This document shows positions 49,201 to 60,489 of a stretch of 64,000 bases of DNA, piece by piece. The position numbers and the translations under genes were made by a program. Positions within the stretch are counted from its first letter, which is position 1. The number at the start of each line of letters is the position of its first letter. The notes beneath the pieces were generated by a model, which did no database searches, was not told where the DNA came from, and saw only the letters and a program-made list of their open reading frames with translations. The stretch comes from Proales similis (Eukaryota; Rotifera; Eurotatoria; Ploima; Proalidae): positions 496,001 to 560,000 of the forward strand of contig JAGVRJ010000011.1 in NCBI GenBank assembly GCA_019059635.1, read 5' to 3'.

Positions 49201-49955
49201 GTTTGCCGGCAGAAAATTCCCGTCAATCACATCTGGAGCGGAAGAAGCCATTTGATTCATTGCACTCTGTGCTTGGAGAAACGTCAGCCTTCTCAATTAC
49301 TCGACTGCAGCCTGAGAGTGATGCAGTCGAACAAGACGAAAATGCTGATGAGAATTGAATACGACTTCACTATGGTCAGTAAATGAGCCTCAATCTTGAC
49401 TCACTTGGCGCACAACTGAGTTGGTTTTTTTTTTGGTTTTAAAAGACGATCGCCAACTGCAATGAGCTGCTGCTCAAGCCGCTGAACAATTGGCCCGACG
49501 GACTTACACCTTATCAGCTCTTGTTTCCCAAGAACTTTGTCAAGTCCTATTTAAGGTGAGAGACCTGTGCCCGACTGCACTCGTAAGCTTCGTTTGCTCA
49601 AACTCGATTCAAGGCTCAATCCGACGTTTAAAACCAAAATGAGCAGTTTCTTCGACTCCAATCGCAACTGGACGAGTCTGTGCGCCCGACTCGGCCTGAG
49701 CAAGTTGGTCGCCCGTCTCTGCCTCTCTTTGCCTGGCCAACACTAATTCGATTCTCTGACAAGGTACTCGAGCTATTTTGAATGCAAGCCAAGTGCCACG
49801 CAAACTCTGCTCGTCTACTTCGAGGCGCTGAACGACTTGAACATGTACCAGTCAGCCACACATTCATCAAGTCCTCAATTATTCCACACGTTTTTTGTCA
49901 ACTCATTTCTAGAGCTTATAAACTCGAACGACGAGTTAGTCAAATTGGTGTATAG
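46208..49955 (+). CDS. unc-5: UNC5 netrin receptor, copy 1 (start incomplete)
   Basis: Thirteen exons: 46208-46393, 46457-46607, 46664-46951, 47011-47208, 47250-48323, 48384-48652, 48718-48942, 49001-49150, 49213-49374, 49446-49555, 49614-49703, 49764-49850, 49913-49955; 1010 residues from this ATG. Order: Ig-like domain 1, Ig domain 2 (VEMRCSPPRGEPMPSVYWLK), two thrombospondin type 1 repeats (WSMWSDWSDCEPECGPG; WSEWSNWSSCTSDCRKF), a membrane segment (GIASGILFLAVVALVLLLA), a long linker, ZU5 (GIKLLVPEGAILPEQK), UPA and a death domain. This is the UNC5 layout. The receptor mediates repulsion by netrin at neurite and cell membranes. The called start has no signal peptide, and an in-frame stop lies at 46187-46189, so a further 5' exon is expected. 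If the last intron is retained the stop moves to 49974. Confidence 0.88.
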
Positions 49956-50065
49956 CGAGAATCTCTTTATTTAGTTTGTTTCGCTGTCGCCAGCCGCTCC
50001 TTCTTCTTCTCAGCCCTCTTGATCGTTTCTTTTCCTATTGGCCCTAGAGCGCTAGTTTTAGCCCG

Positions 50066-50071
50066 AATAAA
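50066..50071 (+). terminator. AATAAA polyadenylation signal of UNC5 copy 1
   Basis: The hexamer lies 111 bases after the spliced stop codon of the first UNC5 gene. Confidence 0.6.
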
Positions 50072-51415
50072 GAGCTTCTTATCCTGCAAATGCTCACGTT
50101 CATTTTGTTTGCGTGCGTGTGTGTGTGTGTGACGTCAATCGGAATCTTGCAATCGCGTCACACCGAGTTTTCTCCGCCATTGTACAACACTGGTCGCTCG
50201 TGTTTGTCAAATTAGAGCCGATTTACATCAGACAGGTTTCCGTTGCCTTTTCAATTCGGTTATGAAAGTCTCTTCGTGAGCTGCCCTCTCTCTCTCTCTC
50301 TCTCTCCTTCTCCCTCCCTCTCTCTCTCTAATGGGGTGTTATGATCGCTTCAGCATTTACTCTTCCGTTGTAGCCGGCTAGGGGCGAGTGTGTCTCTAGC
50401 ACGCAAATAATCCCTAATCGGACAAGCCCGTGTTGAGCGCAGTTAGATAAAATAGAAGCCAAGTAACCGGTTGGCAGTGGGAAGTGACCGAAAGCAAGGC
50501 GCGCATGTGGAACGGACGAATTAACATGCAAACAGCTAATTGCAAATAGATGGACTGAAACGTACAAGTAGAGGGCGCCGACAAATCATCTTCTCTATCC
50601 GTGCCGCACTAAGCGCGCTTTCATTCAAGATTCTTATACTCGTGGGACGGCTGCTGCTGGCCAGTCTCAGATGAACAAGAGCCGTCGACAGAATCGAAAA
50701 CGCTTCGCTTAGCACGCACGATATTCAATTAAAACGGTAAAGATAAGAAGGCGGCCGTATTGGCCGGCAGAACGAATACGAGACACAGACAGACACAGAC
50801 CGAGAGAGAGACAGCGCCAGCACACACAACACGGATTGACAGAAGAGTCAAATGAATCCCTAAAGGCACCTGCCGTATTTCAGCCTGCCGTATTTGCTTT
50901 TTGACCGGGCAAACATGCGCTGTTAATTGGACGATTGAGAAGAAAGCAAACAGCGCATTTTACTTGTTTTTTATGCCACACCGTTTTTGCTCTTCAAACA
51001 ATGTTTTTGATTGCCTGCACATTGTCGTCCCAATTCGTTCTGAGGTTAAGTGCACACTCCATAAACTGTTGCTATTTTATTGTCCGAGCGACATTCAATT
51101 CTGACCGGGCCACTCTCTCGCTAGATGTGCAGATCTGCTGGCTCGAGACATGACAATCGAAAACTGGGATTCGGCAACTGGAAAGACGATCGAGCCACGA
51201 CACGGCCCATATCAGTTCGCCGACGATTTAATCAATTTAAAGGGCCGTGAAGGCCTCTAGTCGTCGCATCTGGAGCGTTGACTTGGCTTATCTTTGCAAT
51301 AAATCATTAATCTGCTCGACTGTGTGCGTGAGTCCAGTGTGAGGGTTGATAATGAACGTTCCCTAGCGCATCGACCCGCAATTAAACTCAACTTCTCTAC
51401 TCCTTCACTTTCGGT

Positions 51416-51418
<3 letters not shown>

Positions 51419-51466
<48 letters not shown>

Positions 51467-51470
51467 TCTC
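51419..51470. repeat. (CT)n microsatellite
   Basis: About 20 uninterrupted CT dinucleotides followed by GTCTCTCT, the longest CT run in the window. Confidence 0.95.
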
Positions 51471-53614
51471 ATTCCATTTTTGATTACACTGGTCGTTTCC
51501 GTCGGCCAGGCACGAACTTTATTAATTTCAGAGGACGAGCGTTTGTTTGGACACGAAATGGATATGTTGTGGATAAGCGAATGTTTGCTCTGCTCTCGTT
51601 CAGGGGCAATTGCAATTCTATTTAGTACTGAGCGCTTAGTCATGAATTTCTAATACATTTTATTGCCCTTCAGAGTACATTGCCTTTTTTTCTACGTCGA
51701 TCTGGGTCATGGACTTGGCCAGTATCGGTCGCAATTTCAGAAACGAAATGAACTCGCTCGGCCCGCTGCAGTTCAGGTACTGTTTGTTGCTCGAGTACAA
51801 CAAATGCTTTGTGCCCGCTGGCCAAAAATGCTGGTCTGAATGTCCTGCGTTGTAATTTGATAGAGTGGCGTGTTTACTAAGAGGTCAGCAGCGTGAAATT
51901 GAGCAGAATTCTCTTTTTCTCTTTCGCACACACAAGCTCATTGTGAGTTGGCTGTTTGACTTGCCGACGTCCGAAGCTCTCTTAGCGTGACGCCAGCACG
52001 TCCTGAGCTGCCTCTTTACTCAGCGGCCGTCTGGGCCCTGTTTGAAACATTTGCTCGTCGAACATTTGCCGATTGTAATTCAGTCACCTCTGTGAACGCC
52101 ATGTGAGAATTTCTAGCAGTGTTTAGACGCAGAGCAGACCGCCAGAGTGAATATGTGCAGTTGGCCGAATGATTGGCAGAAGCTGGCGGCACGGCTAAAC
52201 ACTCACTCTTCCAGTTAATAATAGCCGGGCGGCTTTAATTAAATTTCGAACAGGCAGCCACAGAGTCGGCGGACCATCAGACATCAGCGCTCATCTGATA
52301 AGGCCGTTGCTCTATCCAATTATCATGTGCAGGCCGCGGCAACGTACCGAATAACAGGCGTGTTAATGCTGTTTGACGCCGTTATTATTATTTTTATTAT
52401 TCTGCCTTAAATGCTGACTGCCAAGGCTGCGGCTTAAATTGACAGAAGCATTGTTTACAGTTGCTTGCTGATTAAATCTAAACTGGCCTGAAAACATTGC
52501 ACAGACAGCAGAATCAGCAGGCAACTGAGCAAGCCCGGCCGGCAGATAGCCAATCAAGCAACAAGGTCGAAAGTGGCCGGTGAACGCCTGTGTCCGGTCT
52601 GAGCAGCACATGAACAAGCCGCAACACATCTCCACCTAATCCAATATCAAACATTCGTCGATTAGATTTGTGTTATTTGTATTCAACATGGGTTTGAAGT
52701 AGAGCCGACCGGCCAACAAAGAATCATCCTGAGTATTTGCTTTTAGTAGATTCTCTCGTACTATTTCGCTCTCTCTCTCTTTCTCGTTTCGGCGAGATTT
52801 GTTTTCCGCACCCAACTTCCCGCTTCACTTTTTTTTTGTTTTATTTCTGCCGCGCAATGAGCTCTCGCTGCTAATTAATCTATTGAAGGCGGCTTTCTCA
52901 GCTTCCAAGCCTCTACTGCTCAAGCGATCGGACCCGCAGGTTATCACAATAGCAATCACCTTTCTAGTGAGCGACTGCCCACCGCCGACCCTTGGCGGGC
53001 GCCGAGTTTAAAACAGAAAGCGACCGCCTCGTGTGCGCGTTTACGACCGATTCCTATCTCACCATTGGCTCCGTTCGATCCGGGCTCTAATTGCCGAGTC
53101 TAGAAGAGTCTCGATTGTATAATTGTGATGGCGCACGCTGTTGCTCGTCTTTTCTCTCTTTCTCGCTGCGAATTAAAAATCAATTTTCGCCCGCTCGGCC
53201 AACTATGCTGGCGAGATGTTAAGAGATGCCAACTGCTGTGCGGACTGGCCGCTTATCGCCTTCAGTTTATCATCACGAACAAGTGCGATTATTACTGCGC
53301 GTGATGATGGCCACTAATGGACTGCTGGCACTTGCTTATTTTCGCGTTTAATTCGTTTTGCAGCGCCGCCGCCTTCGCCGCACGCTGACGATGATGATTA
53401 GCTTTTAAGATCGATCGCAAATTAATTCCATTAAAAATGGAGCGTGAATGTTCTGGAGGAGAGTGCAGTGGCCGCAGTAGGCCAGAACCGTGCGATGTGA
53501 CTCCAATGTCATCTAATTAGAGTTTGCATTCAACCAAATGGAATGTTTCAGACCACAGGTGAACGTCGTCCTTGTCTATTCATCACATCAATTCGATTAT
53601 TCTCCCGACACCAG

Positions 53615-53641
53615 TGTCGTCGTCGTCGTCGTCGTCGTCGC
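53615..53641. repeat. (GTC)n triplet repeat
   Basis: Nine or so GTC triplets in the intergenic DNA between the two UNC5 genes. Confidence 0.9.
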
Positions 53642-56600
53642 TGTATTTTATCGTCCTCGGCGAGACAATTCGCTCGTAGGAAGCCATCTGCTGCGGAACC
53701 ATGATAATCCAGAAAGAGTTCACACTGCAACATCGTTTCGCCTGTAATTAACTTGCTTGGCCCACAACAAGAGAAAATATACCAGACGCATCGACGAGGC
53801 GTTGTTTATTTGGGGTCGAGTCGACCATTTATTTTGCAAGCGGCGCGCCTGTCCGCCTCCGTTAGCTATCAATCGACACGACTCCTGGCCACACACACGC
53901 ACAACTCCGGCCGCCGTCTTGTGATTGATTAAATCATGTTGGTCCGCTCTACGGCCCCATTTACAATCCGCTACGGTCAAGTGTGTGGGCTTGGTATTTG
54001 CCGGTCATAAGTCATCGCCGCCCGCCCTATCAACAGATTCTCGATCTTAGTGGCCGCTCTCTATTCTCTCTCCTTCCCTCTCTATCTATCTCTCTCTCCC
54101 TCTCTCTCTCCCTCTCTGTGGATCTGTGGCCAGGACAAATGACTATAATTTCGGTTGGCGTTCGAGCGCACCACTCCATTCACTCGAGTCTTATCAGTTT
54201 GGCCGTTTGTCGAGTACAAGTCAAGCAGGCGAGAATGTTGGAGAGTACACACAGCTGTTTGTGCTACTCTCTTGGTCAATGTTTAAGTTTTTGAAAGCCA
54301 TTGGACGCGGGCCACACTCAACGTTCTCTCTGAGACTTCTGTTTGCCTGTTTTATTGTTCGAGCCTTTATGCAATCGAACCATCAAGGTCATCTAAGCCA
54401 ATCAACCGGAAAAAAGACATTTGTCGTGTTATTTTAACCTTGTCAACTATTCACCTGTGCGTTGCTCAAGTCGCTCGGACGCATTCAGCCGGACACTGCC
54501 ACAACACACACACACAGACGAGGAGATTGGAGGCGTAGAAGAATAGAAGAGGAGAATACCATGAACGCATTCATGCAGTTCGTCGAGTAGTAATTGAAGA
54601 CCACACAGAAGGTGTCCTCGACTGACTGTGACCAATTTGAACAAATTAGCATTTAATTCGTCGTTTTGTACTCTTAGCGTGAGAAAGCGCCTCGAATGGA
54701 GCGTTACGCTTCATTTGTTCACTCGCTCGTGTGTGTGTGTGCGTTTGTGTGCGTGTTTGAGTACATTTGCCATTATTTCCGACATATAGATAAAACGCCC
54801 ATGGATCTTCGATGGGCCCAATTGAGCACAGTCGATGATAAACGCTGCTTTCGCAAGATTTTCTTACTCTCAACAGTCTGATCATGATCTTGTTCGCGCA
54901 TGACTGAGCGCTTGTTGTGAACGCTCTAATCACACTCTACGGACAGGCCACATGTTGCCGACTCGAGTTTTGCCAAATCTGCCTTCCAGACACACATTCA
55001 TTAAAGAATTAAATGCAATCAATCCAAGTCAATTCAAAGCGATCGCAAGGAGCAAATGCAAATTCTGCTGCCTCTTTGGCTAATTTCATTATCGGATAGT
55101 GTTAATCTGCATACTGCATGACTGGACAAGCCTTCCGAATTAATTGGCACCCGAGTCGGAAATGAGCAAAAACATGGGTCCTAATCCAGTGCTCATCTAC
55201 TTAGCTGTGTTGTTTCTTCTTCTCCTTCACACTCAATCAAACTGGGCCATTCTGCTCTCGATCGATCGCCTCCACCTTGTAGCTCGGATTATTCGCGCGT
55301 TCATGCGAGAAAGAACGGCCCCTCTCTTTTTCTTTTCTAATCAAGCGGCCCTCGAGCTGCTCAAGGCACGCAGTCGTGTCCCGGTCCCCTCTTCATCATG
55401 TATTGTCGCTCGCCGGTTGGTCAACGTTTCGTTAAGGCCTCTGGAGAGTGAACGCTTCGTAATTTGTCCCCTTGCAGGCTTCGCCTCTACTTGTTTTGTT
55501 GCATCTCTTCGCATATGTTTGCATTCGTTTTTTTTTCTCATACTTAAGCTTGTTATTCTTGTTGAGCCTACTTGAGTGCTACGAGTTCGCCTAGACAGCC
55601 AGAAAAGCGGTTGACGATTGAGCGGGCTAGTCAGCATGAGTGAGTCAGAGAGAGAGAGAGAGAGTAAATGAGCAGAAGTGGGAGCGGGCTTCAATTATGT
55701 CAAGTTGGACAAGAGTGCCAGAGAGGCCAATTGCCACTTCTGAATTAAAATCAAATCAATATATGAAAGTCAAAATCAATACGAGTCGGACGGCGAGTGT
55801 CACTCGTCGATTTAGTTTTCCACTTCTCGACAAATTAGAGAAAGAGCGCGCGTGTGTCTGTATGTTTGAGGGGCCGAGAGAAGGAAAGAGTGCACGAGAG
55901 CCGGAACGAGACGATTAGCTGGCTGAATGACTGACCGCCGGAGCGATTAAGCGTCCAGTCCTCATTAGAAGCCCCTGTCGTCAGTCCAAGTTTATTTGCA
56001 CTCGTTGCACGCATTCTTACAAACTTCATCTCCATTTTAACGTCGCTCGTTGACTGTAGTAGACGGCTTTCAACGGCCTCAATCACTCGCCTCTGAATTC
56101 ATTTACTCACTCTAGCGTCCAGTCTAGTAGACAAGCTCGAAAGAGGCAAGAAATCGGAACGAATGAGAACGCAGCAGTAGCCGCAACGACTAATTGATCT
56201 CTTTTCTTGTTTCTTCTTCTTCTTCATCATCATGGTTCCTCTTCTATTTCATTCTGCTTACTTTGGCGAAATTTGCATTTAATTAATGTTATGCTTAACA
56301 AACTACCGCCAGCTGATAATTGCGGCCGAACCGACTGACCGTTCCAATGAGAGGCCTGTCATTGCAGCGGTATGCTTGATTGCCTGCGTGCAAATTGACT
56401 CGACTAACAGGCGAGCGTTGGCTTCTAAGGCAAATGTCTGTGTCGGCAGTCTGTGTGTGTGTGAATGCGAAACAGTGCACAATTGAGCATTTTTATTTTT
56501 CGCCATTTCTTGTGTGTTTACCAGCGCCAGCAACCGGATATTAGTTGTTATCGGCAAATAATTGCTCAATCGGCTTTGTTAGCTTCAGGCTAAAGCTATA

Positions 56601-57049
56601 TTTTGCCCTCTCGGCTCTCTCTCTCTTGTTCTCTTTTATTTCAGGAATTTTATTGCTCCATTTGCTTCCATTAACGCTTTATAGCAAGCGAGCGAGCATA
56701 CAAGTCGTGGGGATAATTAGATTTTGTTACGAATCAAATAAGAACATGCAGCGGCAGAAGAAGAAAAGTCGACGCCAAAATAAGAAGAGAACGAGAGTAG
56801 AGTGAGGCGAGCAATTGGAGATTGTCCGAGTGACCGAGAGTCCAAAAGAGCCGACCAGCAGATTGGCTCTTTCTAGCACTCACAGACGATCCCGCTCAAA
56901 TCAGTTTCTTAATCTTAGATTCCATTTGCCGCCCTAGCCGGCTCTTACAAATCTCCAGATGAGAGCTAACTGTCTCTAGGACCGATCCTAATCATCGCAA
57001 TCGTCCAGCACAATCGAAATAGGCCGAACTGTTCGCATTCGCACAAATC

Positions 57050-60000
57050 ATGTTGGCTCTGCTTGCAGTGCTCGTGATTTTGCCCGCCTGGGCCAGTCCG
57101 ATGCCGACCCAACTTCAATTCTTCGAACAGCCTCATGACACTTACGTGGGCCAGAATTTGGTCGCCATATTGAAATGCAAAATTGAGAACGCTCGTGCCG
57201 GCTTTTTCAAATGCAACGGCGAATGGAGCCAAGAGCCAGTGAGCAGTGAGCTAATTCAGGTATGACTCTCAGCTGCCTTTCTTCCCAGATTTCACATTCA
57301 GCAAAATTTCGATTCTAGATCGACGGAAAGCAACTGCTCTCTATCGAGCACGGTGTCACTTACAAACAAGTCAAAGAGCGGCACAGAGAAGGTCTCGACT
57401 TTTGGTGCACGTGCCAAGGCTGGCTCAACAGTGCCGACGAGACTATCATCAGCCAAAAGGCAATTGTTCGCCTTGCCTGTAAGATTTCTCGCCGCAACAA
57501 TCGCTTCTTTAATTAACGCGACTCCTAATCGTGGTTTTTAAAAGACTTGGAGTCGAATTTCGAATGGGAGCCAATGCCCACCACGGGCCTGTTGGGCAAG
57601 AGCGTTGAGATTCGGTGCTTGGCTCCTTTGGGAGAGCCCAGGCCTTCGGTAAAGTGGCTCAAAAATGGCCAGCCAATCGAGCATGAGAACGGCCGGGTTC
57701 TGATCTCTCACGAAGGAAGTCTATTGATAAATGAAGTGCGGCCCACCGACGAAGCAAACTACACGTGTCTGGCGGAGAATCTGGCCGGAAAGCGCGAGAG
57801 CAGTGCTCGGCTAAATGTTCTCGAGGACAAAGGATGGGGCGAGTGGAACGCCTGGGGCCAATGTGAGCCGTACTCGGCCAGTCTTGACTGCGGCGAAGGC
57901 ATAAAGAAACGCACCCGACAATGCTTGAACCCGCCCAAAATAAACAATGCGATCGGATGCACTGGACTGCCCTATGAGAACATGGCTTGCTTCAAGCCGT
58001 GTGCAAATTCAGACAGAGACGACTACGTCGAGATAAATCCTTCCAAGCAGCAGGCGCAATCTGACGAGTTCAGCTGGACGTCTTGGAGCTCGTGGAGCAT
58101 GTTTTGCAATGACGACTGTCTTCGATCACGGACGCGAATTTGCCGCTCTCGGTTAAATAGAAACCAAAGTCCGCTCGATCGGCTGCAGTCGGTCCGAGAA
58201 AAATGCGAGGGCAGCAATGTCGAGTTTGGAAATTGTACATTCTACTGTGAGAAAACAGTCGGTAAGAGCTGAAAACCACCTCAAAACGCCCTCTACTCGA
58301 CTAAAATGAGAACTCTTAAGCGACTACGAAAGACAACCTGCGCGAGGCGAGAGGTAAAATTTCAATTCTTGTTTATCCATACACACAATCAGATTCTGAT
58401 TTGCGAAATTGAATTGCAGAAAAGTTCGTGTTTCAGTTCACTGTCGTCGTCATTGGAGTCGTGATTGCCTTTTTGTGTCTGCTTGTGCTGTTCGCCTGCT
58501 GCAGAGTTCGACGCAAAAAACTGCAAAGTAAGAGAAACTGTAAATTGACACCCAGAGTCGCCCAACTCATCAAAAAAAAAACAACAAAAAGAAATGGGCA
58601 TGCACGGAAGTCGACTGAAAGCAATCGATCTAAATCCGATTTATTATTCCGTTCAATCGGAGGGGAAAAATGACATGTACATGGACATTGGCTCGCTGCT
58701 GTTGAGCAGCGGAAATCGAACGGAAATAACCGATCTGATTGAGAGAGGACACTACTCGGTCGGACGAGAGACAGATCCGAGCAGTAGAGACTCGACAGCA
58801 ACCACAAGCAGTGGCACAAACAGCATGTCGAGCAGCAAGCTGGGTCTTTCGATCTCGCCGGCGACTCGTTCAGCTCCGGGCGACTGTGAGCCTCGACCTC
58901 TGGCAAATCAAAGGCCCACAGCCGGCCTAAGTGACAATAATAGTCAACTGGACCTCAGCGCGCATGAAATGATGAAGCTTTTGAGTGAAAAGAAAACTCA
59001 CGTGCAGCCGCCGTCTAGCCGCACTCAAACGAATCCCAACTTTGACCTCTACACGTTCAAGAATCTGAGCCTGGGCGGCTTCGTCGACGTTTCCAAGTAC
59101 GGCCTCAGCATGATGGTGCCCGACGAGGCAGGAATCAAAGAGTTGAATGTCGGCGTTCTAAAAGTGACCGATCAGGAGATTCTCACTCTCAAAGGTAAAC
59201 TCATCTCACCGCTTGCTCGTTTTGCCTCTCTCATTCGGATTGTCTCTTTGCAAGACTCGCAGACGCTGCTGTCGTCGATATTCATTATCAAGACCAACCA
59301 CGCTCTGGCCGCGTACAATAAGCCCGTTGTGGTCAGTTTCGACCATGTGGCGCGCGAGAGCGGGTCCAATTGGAAGTTGAGCATATTTCACTGCGGGCTT
59401 GACTCAAAGTCATTTAGAAAGCTGAGCCGAGACGAGGTCCATTTTCAAATTGTGGACAATCGCTTGTACTTGTTGACCGACCGCGATGGCATGTATACGC
59501 TGGTCGGCGAGCCGATCAAGAGTCCAGTGGCCAAGGCGATGAAGTACGCACTGCTCATGGACGAGGGCTCGATCAGAGTGTGCCTGTTCAAGGACACACG
59601 CACATCCGAGGAGGTCTATTTTGACCACATGCAGCGCACCAAGTGCAAGGTCATTCGAATGCCATCGCCGTTCGAGCTGCCCATGTCACATGAGGGCAGA
59701 ATCAAGTCAGCGAGTTTGTCTCTGCTCGCGCAGATTGGCCTCTACGGCCAACTCGACCAGACCGAGCCCGTCGAGCGGCGCATATCCATGGCCGACTTGT
59801 GGAACTGCGACAACGACCTCATCGAGATCGTGATAAATACTCAAAATGGACTTGAAATTCTCAACGAGCCGTTCGACTTGCATCTGCGAATTCAAGTCGA
59901 CAATCTGGCACTCGTCTCATACTCGAGCGTCAATTCGAGCACGGCCGACTTCCACTCGGCAGACTGTGATCAAAACGAGTTTTACAGCTCAGTGAGCGTT

Positions 60001-60350
60001 AGTCCGGTATTCATCTCGTTCATGTATGTTGGATGAAAATCCTCATTCAGGCCTCGCGATTCAACTCGAACTGCTTGTTTAGAACCACCAGTCTCCTCGA
60101 CGAGTTTTTCAGCAAATTTTTCAAACCGAGCACAATAAAGAAACGAGACGAACTGCGCCTCTTCGCCGATCTACTCAAATGTGACAGGTAGGTAGAGTGG
60201 CAGCAGTCGCCAAAGCAAATCTAATCACCGCTTAACAGCAATGATGAATTCTTCGCCACTCGAACCGACTCATTCGAGTTAATTGTAAATTTGTGGCTCC
60301 TTATCAACTTGAACCGATCGAACGGAGTCAGCCAATGTCTATTGCAGTGA
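57050..60350 (+). CDS. unc-5: UNC5 netrin receptor, copy 2
   Basis: Nine exons: 57050-57259, 57319-57478, 57545-58261, 58321-58353, 58420-58527, 58592-59194, 59255-59991, 60051-60187, 60239-60350; 938 residues. A signal peptide (MLALLAVLVILPAWASPMPT) is followed by Ig 1 (FFEQPHDTYVGQNLVAILKC), Ig 2 (VEIRCLAPLGEPRPSVKWLK), two thrombospondin repeats (GWGEWNAWGQCEPYSASLDC; WTSWSSWSMFCNDDC), a membrane segment (VVVIGVVIAFLCLLVLF), ZU5, UPA and a short, divergent death domain that ends VNLWLLINLNRSNGVSQCLLQ. The domain order identifies UNC5. Exon 6 (58592) follows a short A-rich intron end. The 60-base intron 59195-59254 is open in frame and is called an intron because ZU5 similarity resumes exactly at DSQTLLS after it. 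Confidence 0.9.
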
Positions 60351-60414
60351 AAATTTTTTCAATCTTGTCTATCGATTTGACGCGCGCCAGTCTACCTTGC
60401 CACCGAACAGCACG

Positions 60415-60453
60415 AATAAATTTAAAGTTGAATGTAAAAAGCGTCGTTGGTTT
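60415..60453. terminator. Converging polyadenylation signals of UNC5 copy 2 and the OCRL-like gene
   Basis: Plus-strand AATAAA at 60415-60420 serves the UNC5 gene that stops at 60350; minus-strand AATAAA (plus TTTATT, 60448-60453) serves the phosphatase that stops at 60490. The two transcripts probably overlap by tens of bases. Confidence 0.6.
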
Positions 60454-60489
60454 TATTGGTCGCCTGGTAGCCAGACCGGCTGGCCTCGA

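Larger units (their letters stand above)
50072..57049. other. 7 kb non-coding region between the two UNC5 genes
   Basis: No gene can be supported. It holds CT or CTCC tracts at about 50287-50330 and 54059-54118, a 50-base CT run at 51419-51470, and (GTC)n at 53615-53641. An open frame at 55162 with a hydrophobic start is noted among the findings. A plus-strand acceptor-like CTGTCTCTAG near 56979 lies 70 bases before the second UNC5 start. Confidence 0.5.

Noticed and set aside
49913-49974. Reading straight through to the TAG at 49972-49974 in UNC5 copy 1
   Set aside because: Bases 49851-49912 look like an intron (GTCAGC start, TTTTTTGTCAACTCATTTCTAG end), and the spliced end fits the death-domain tail better; retention remains possible.
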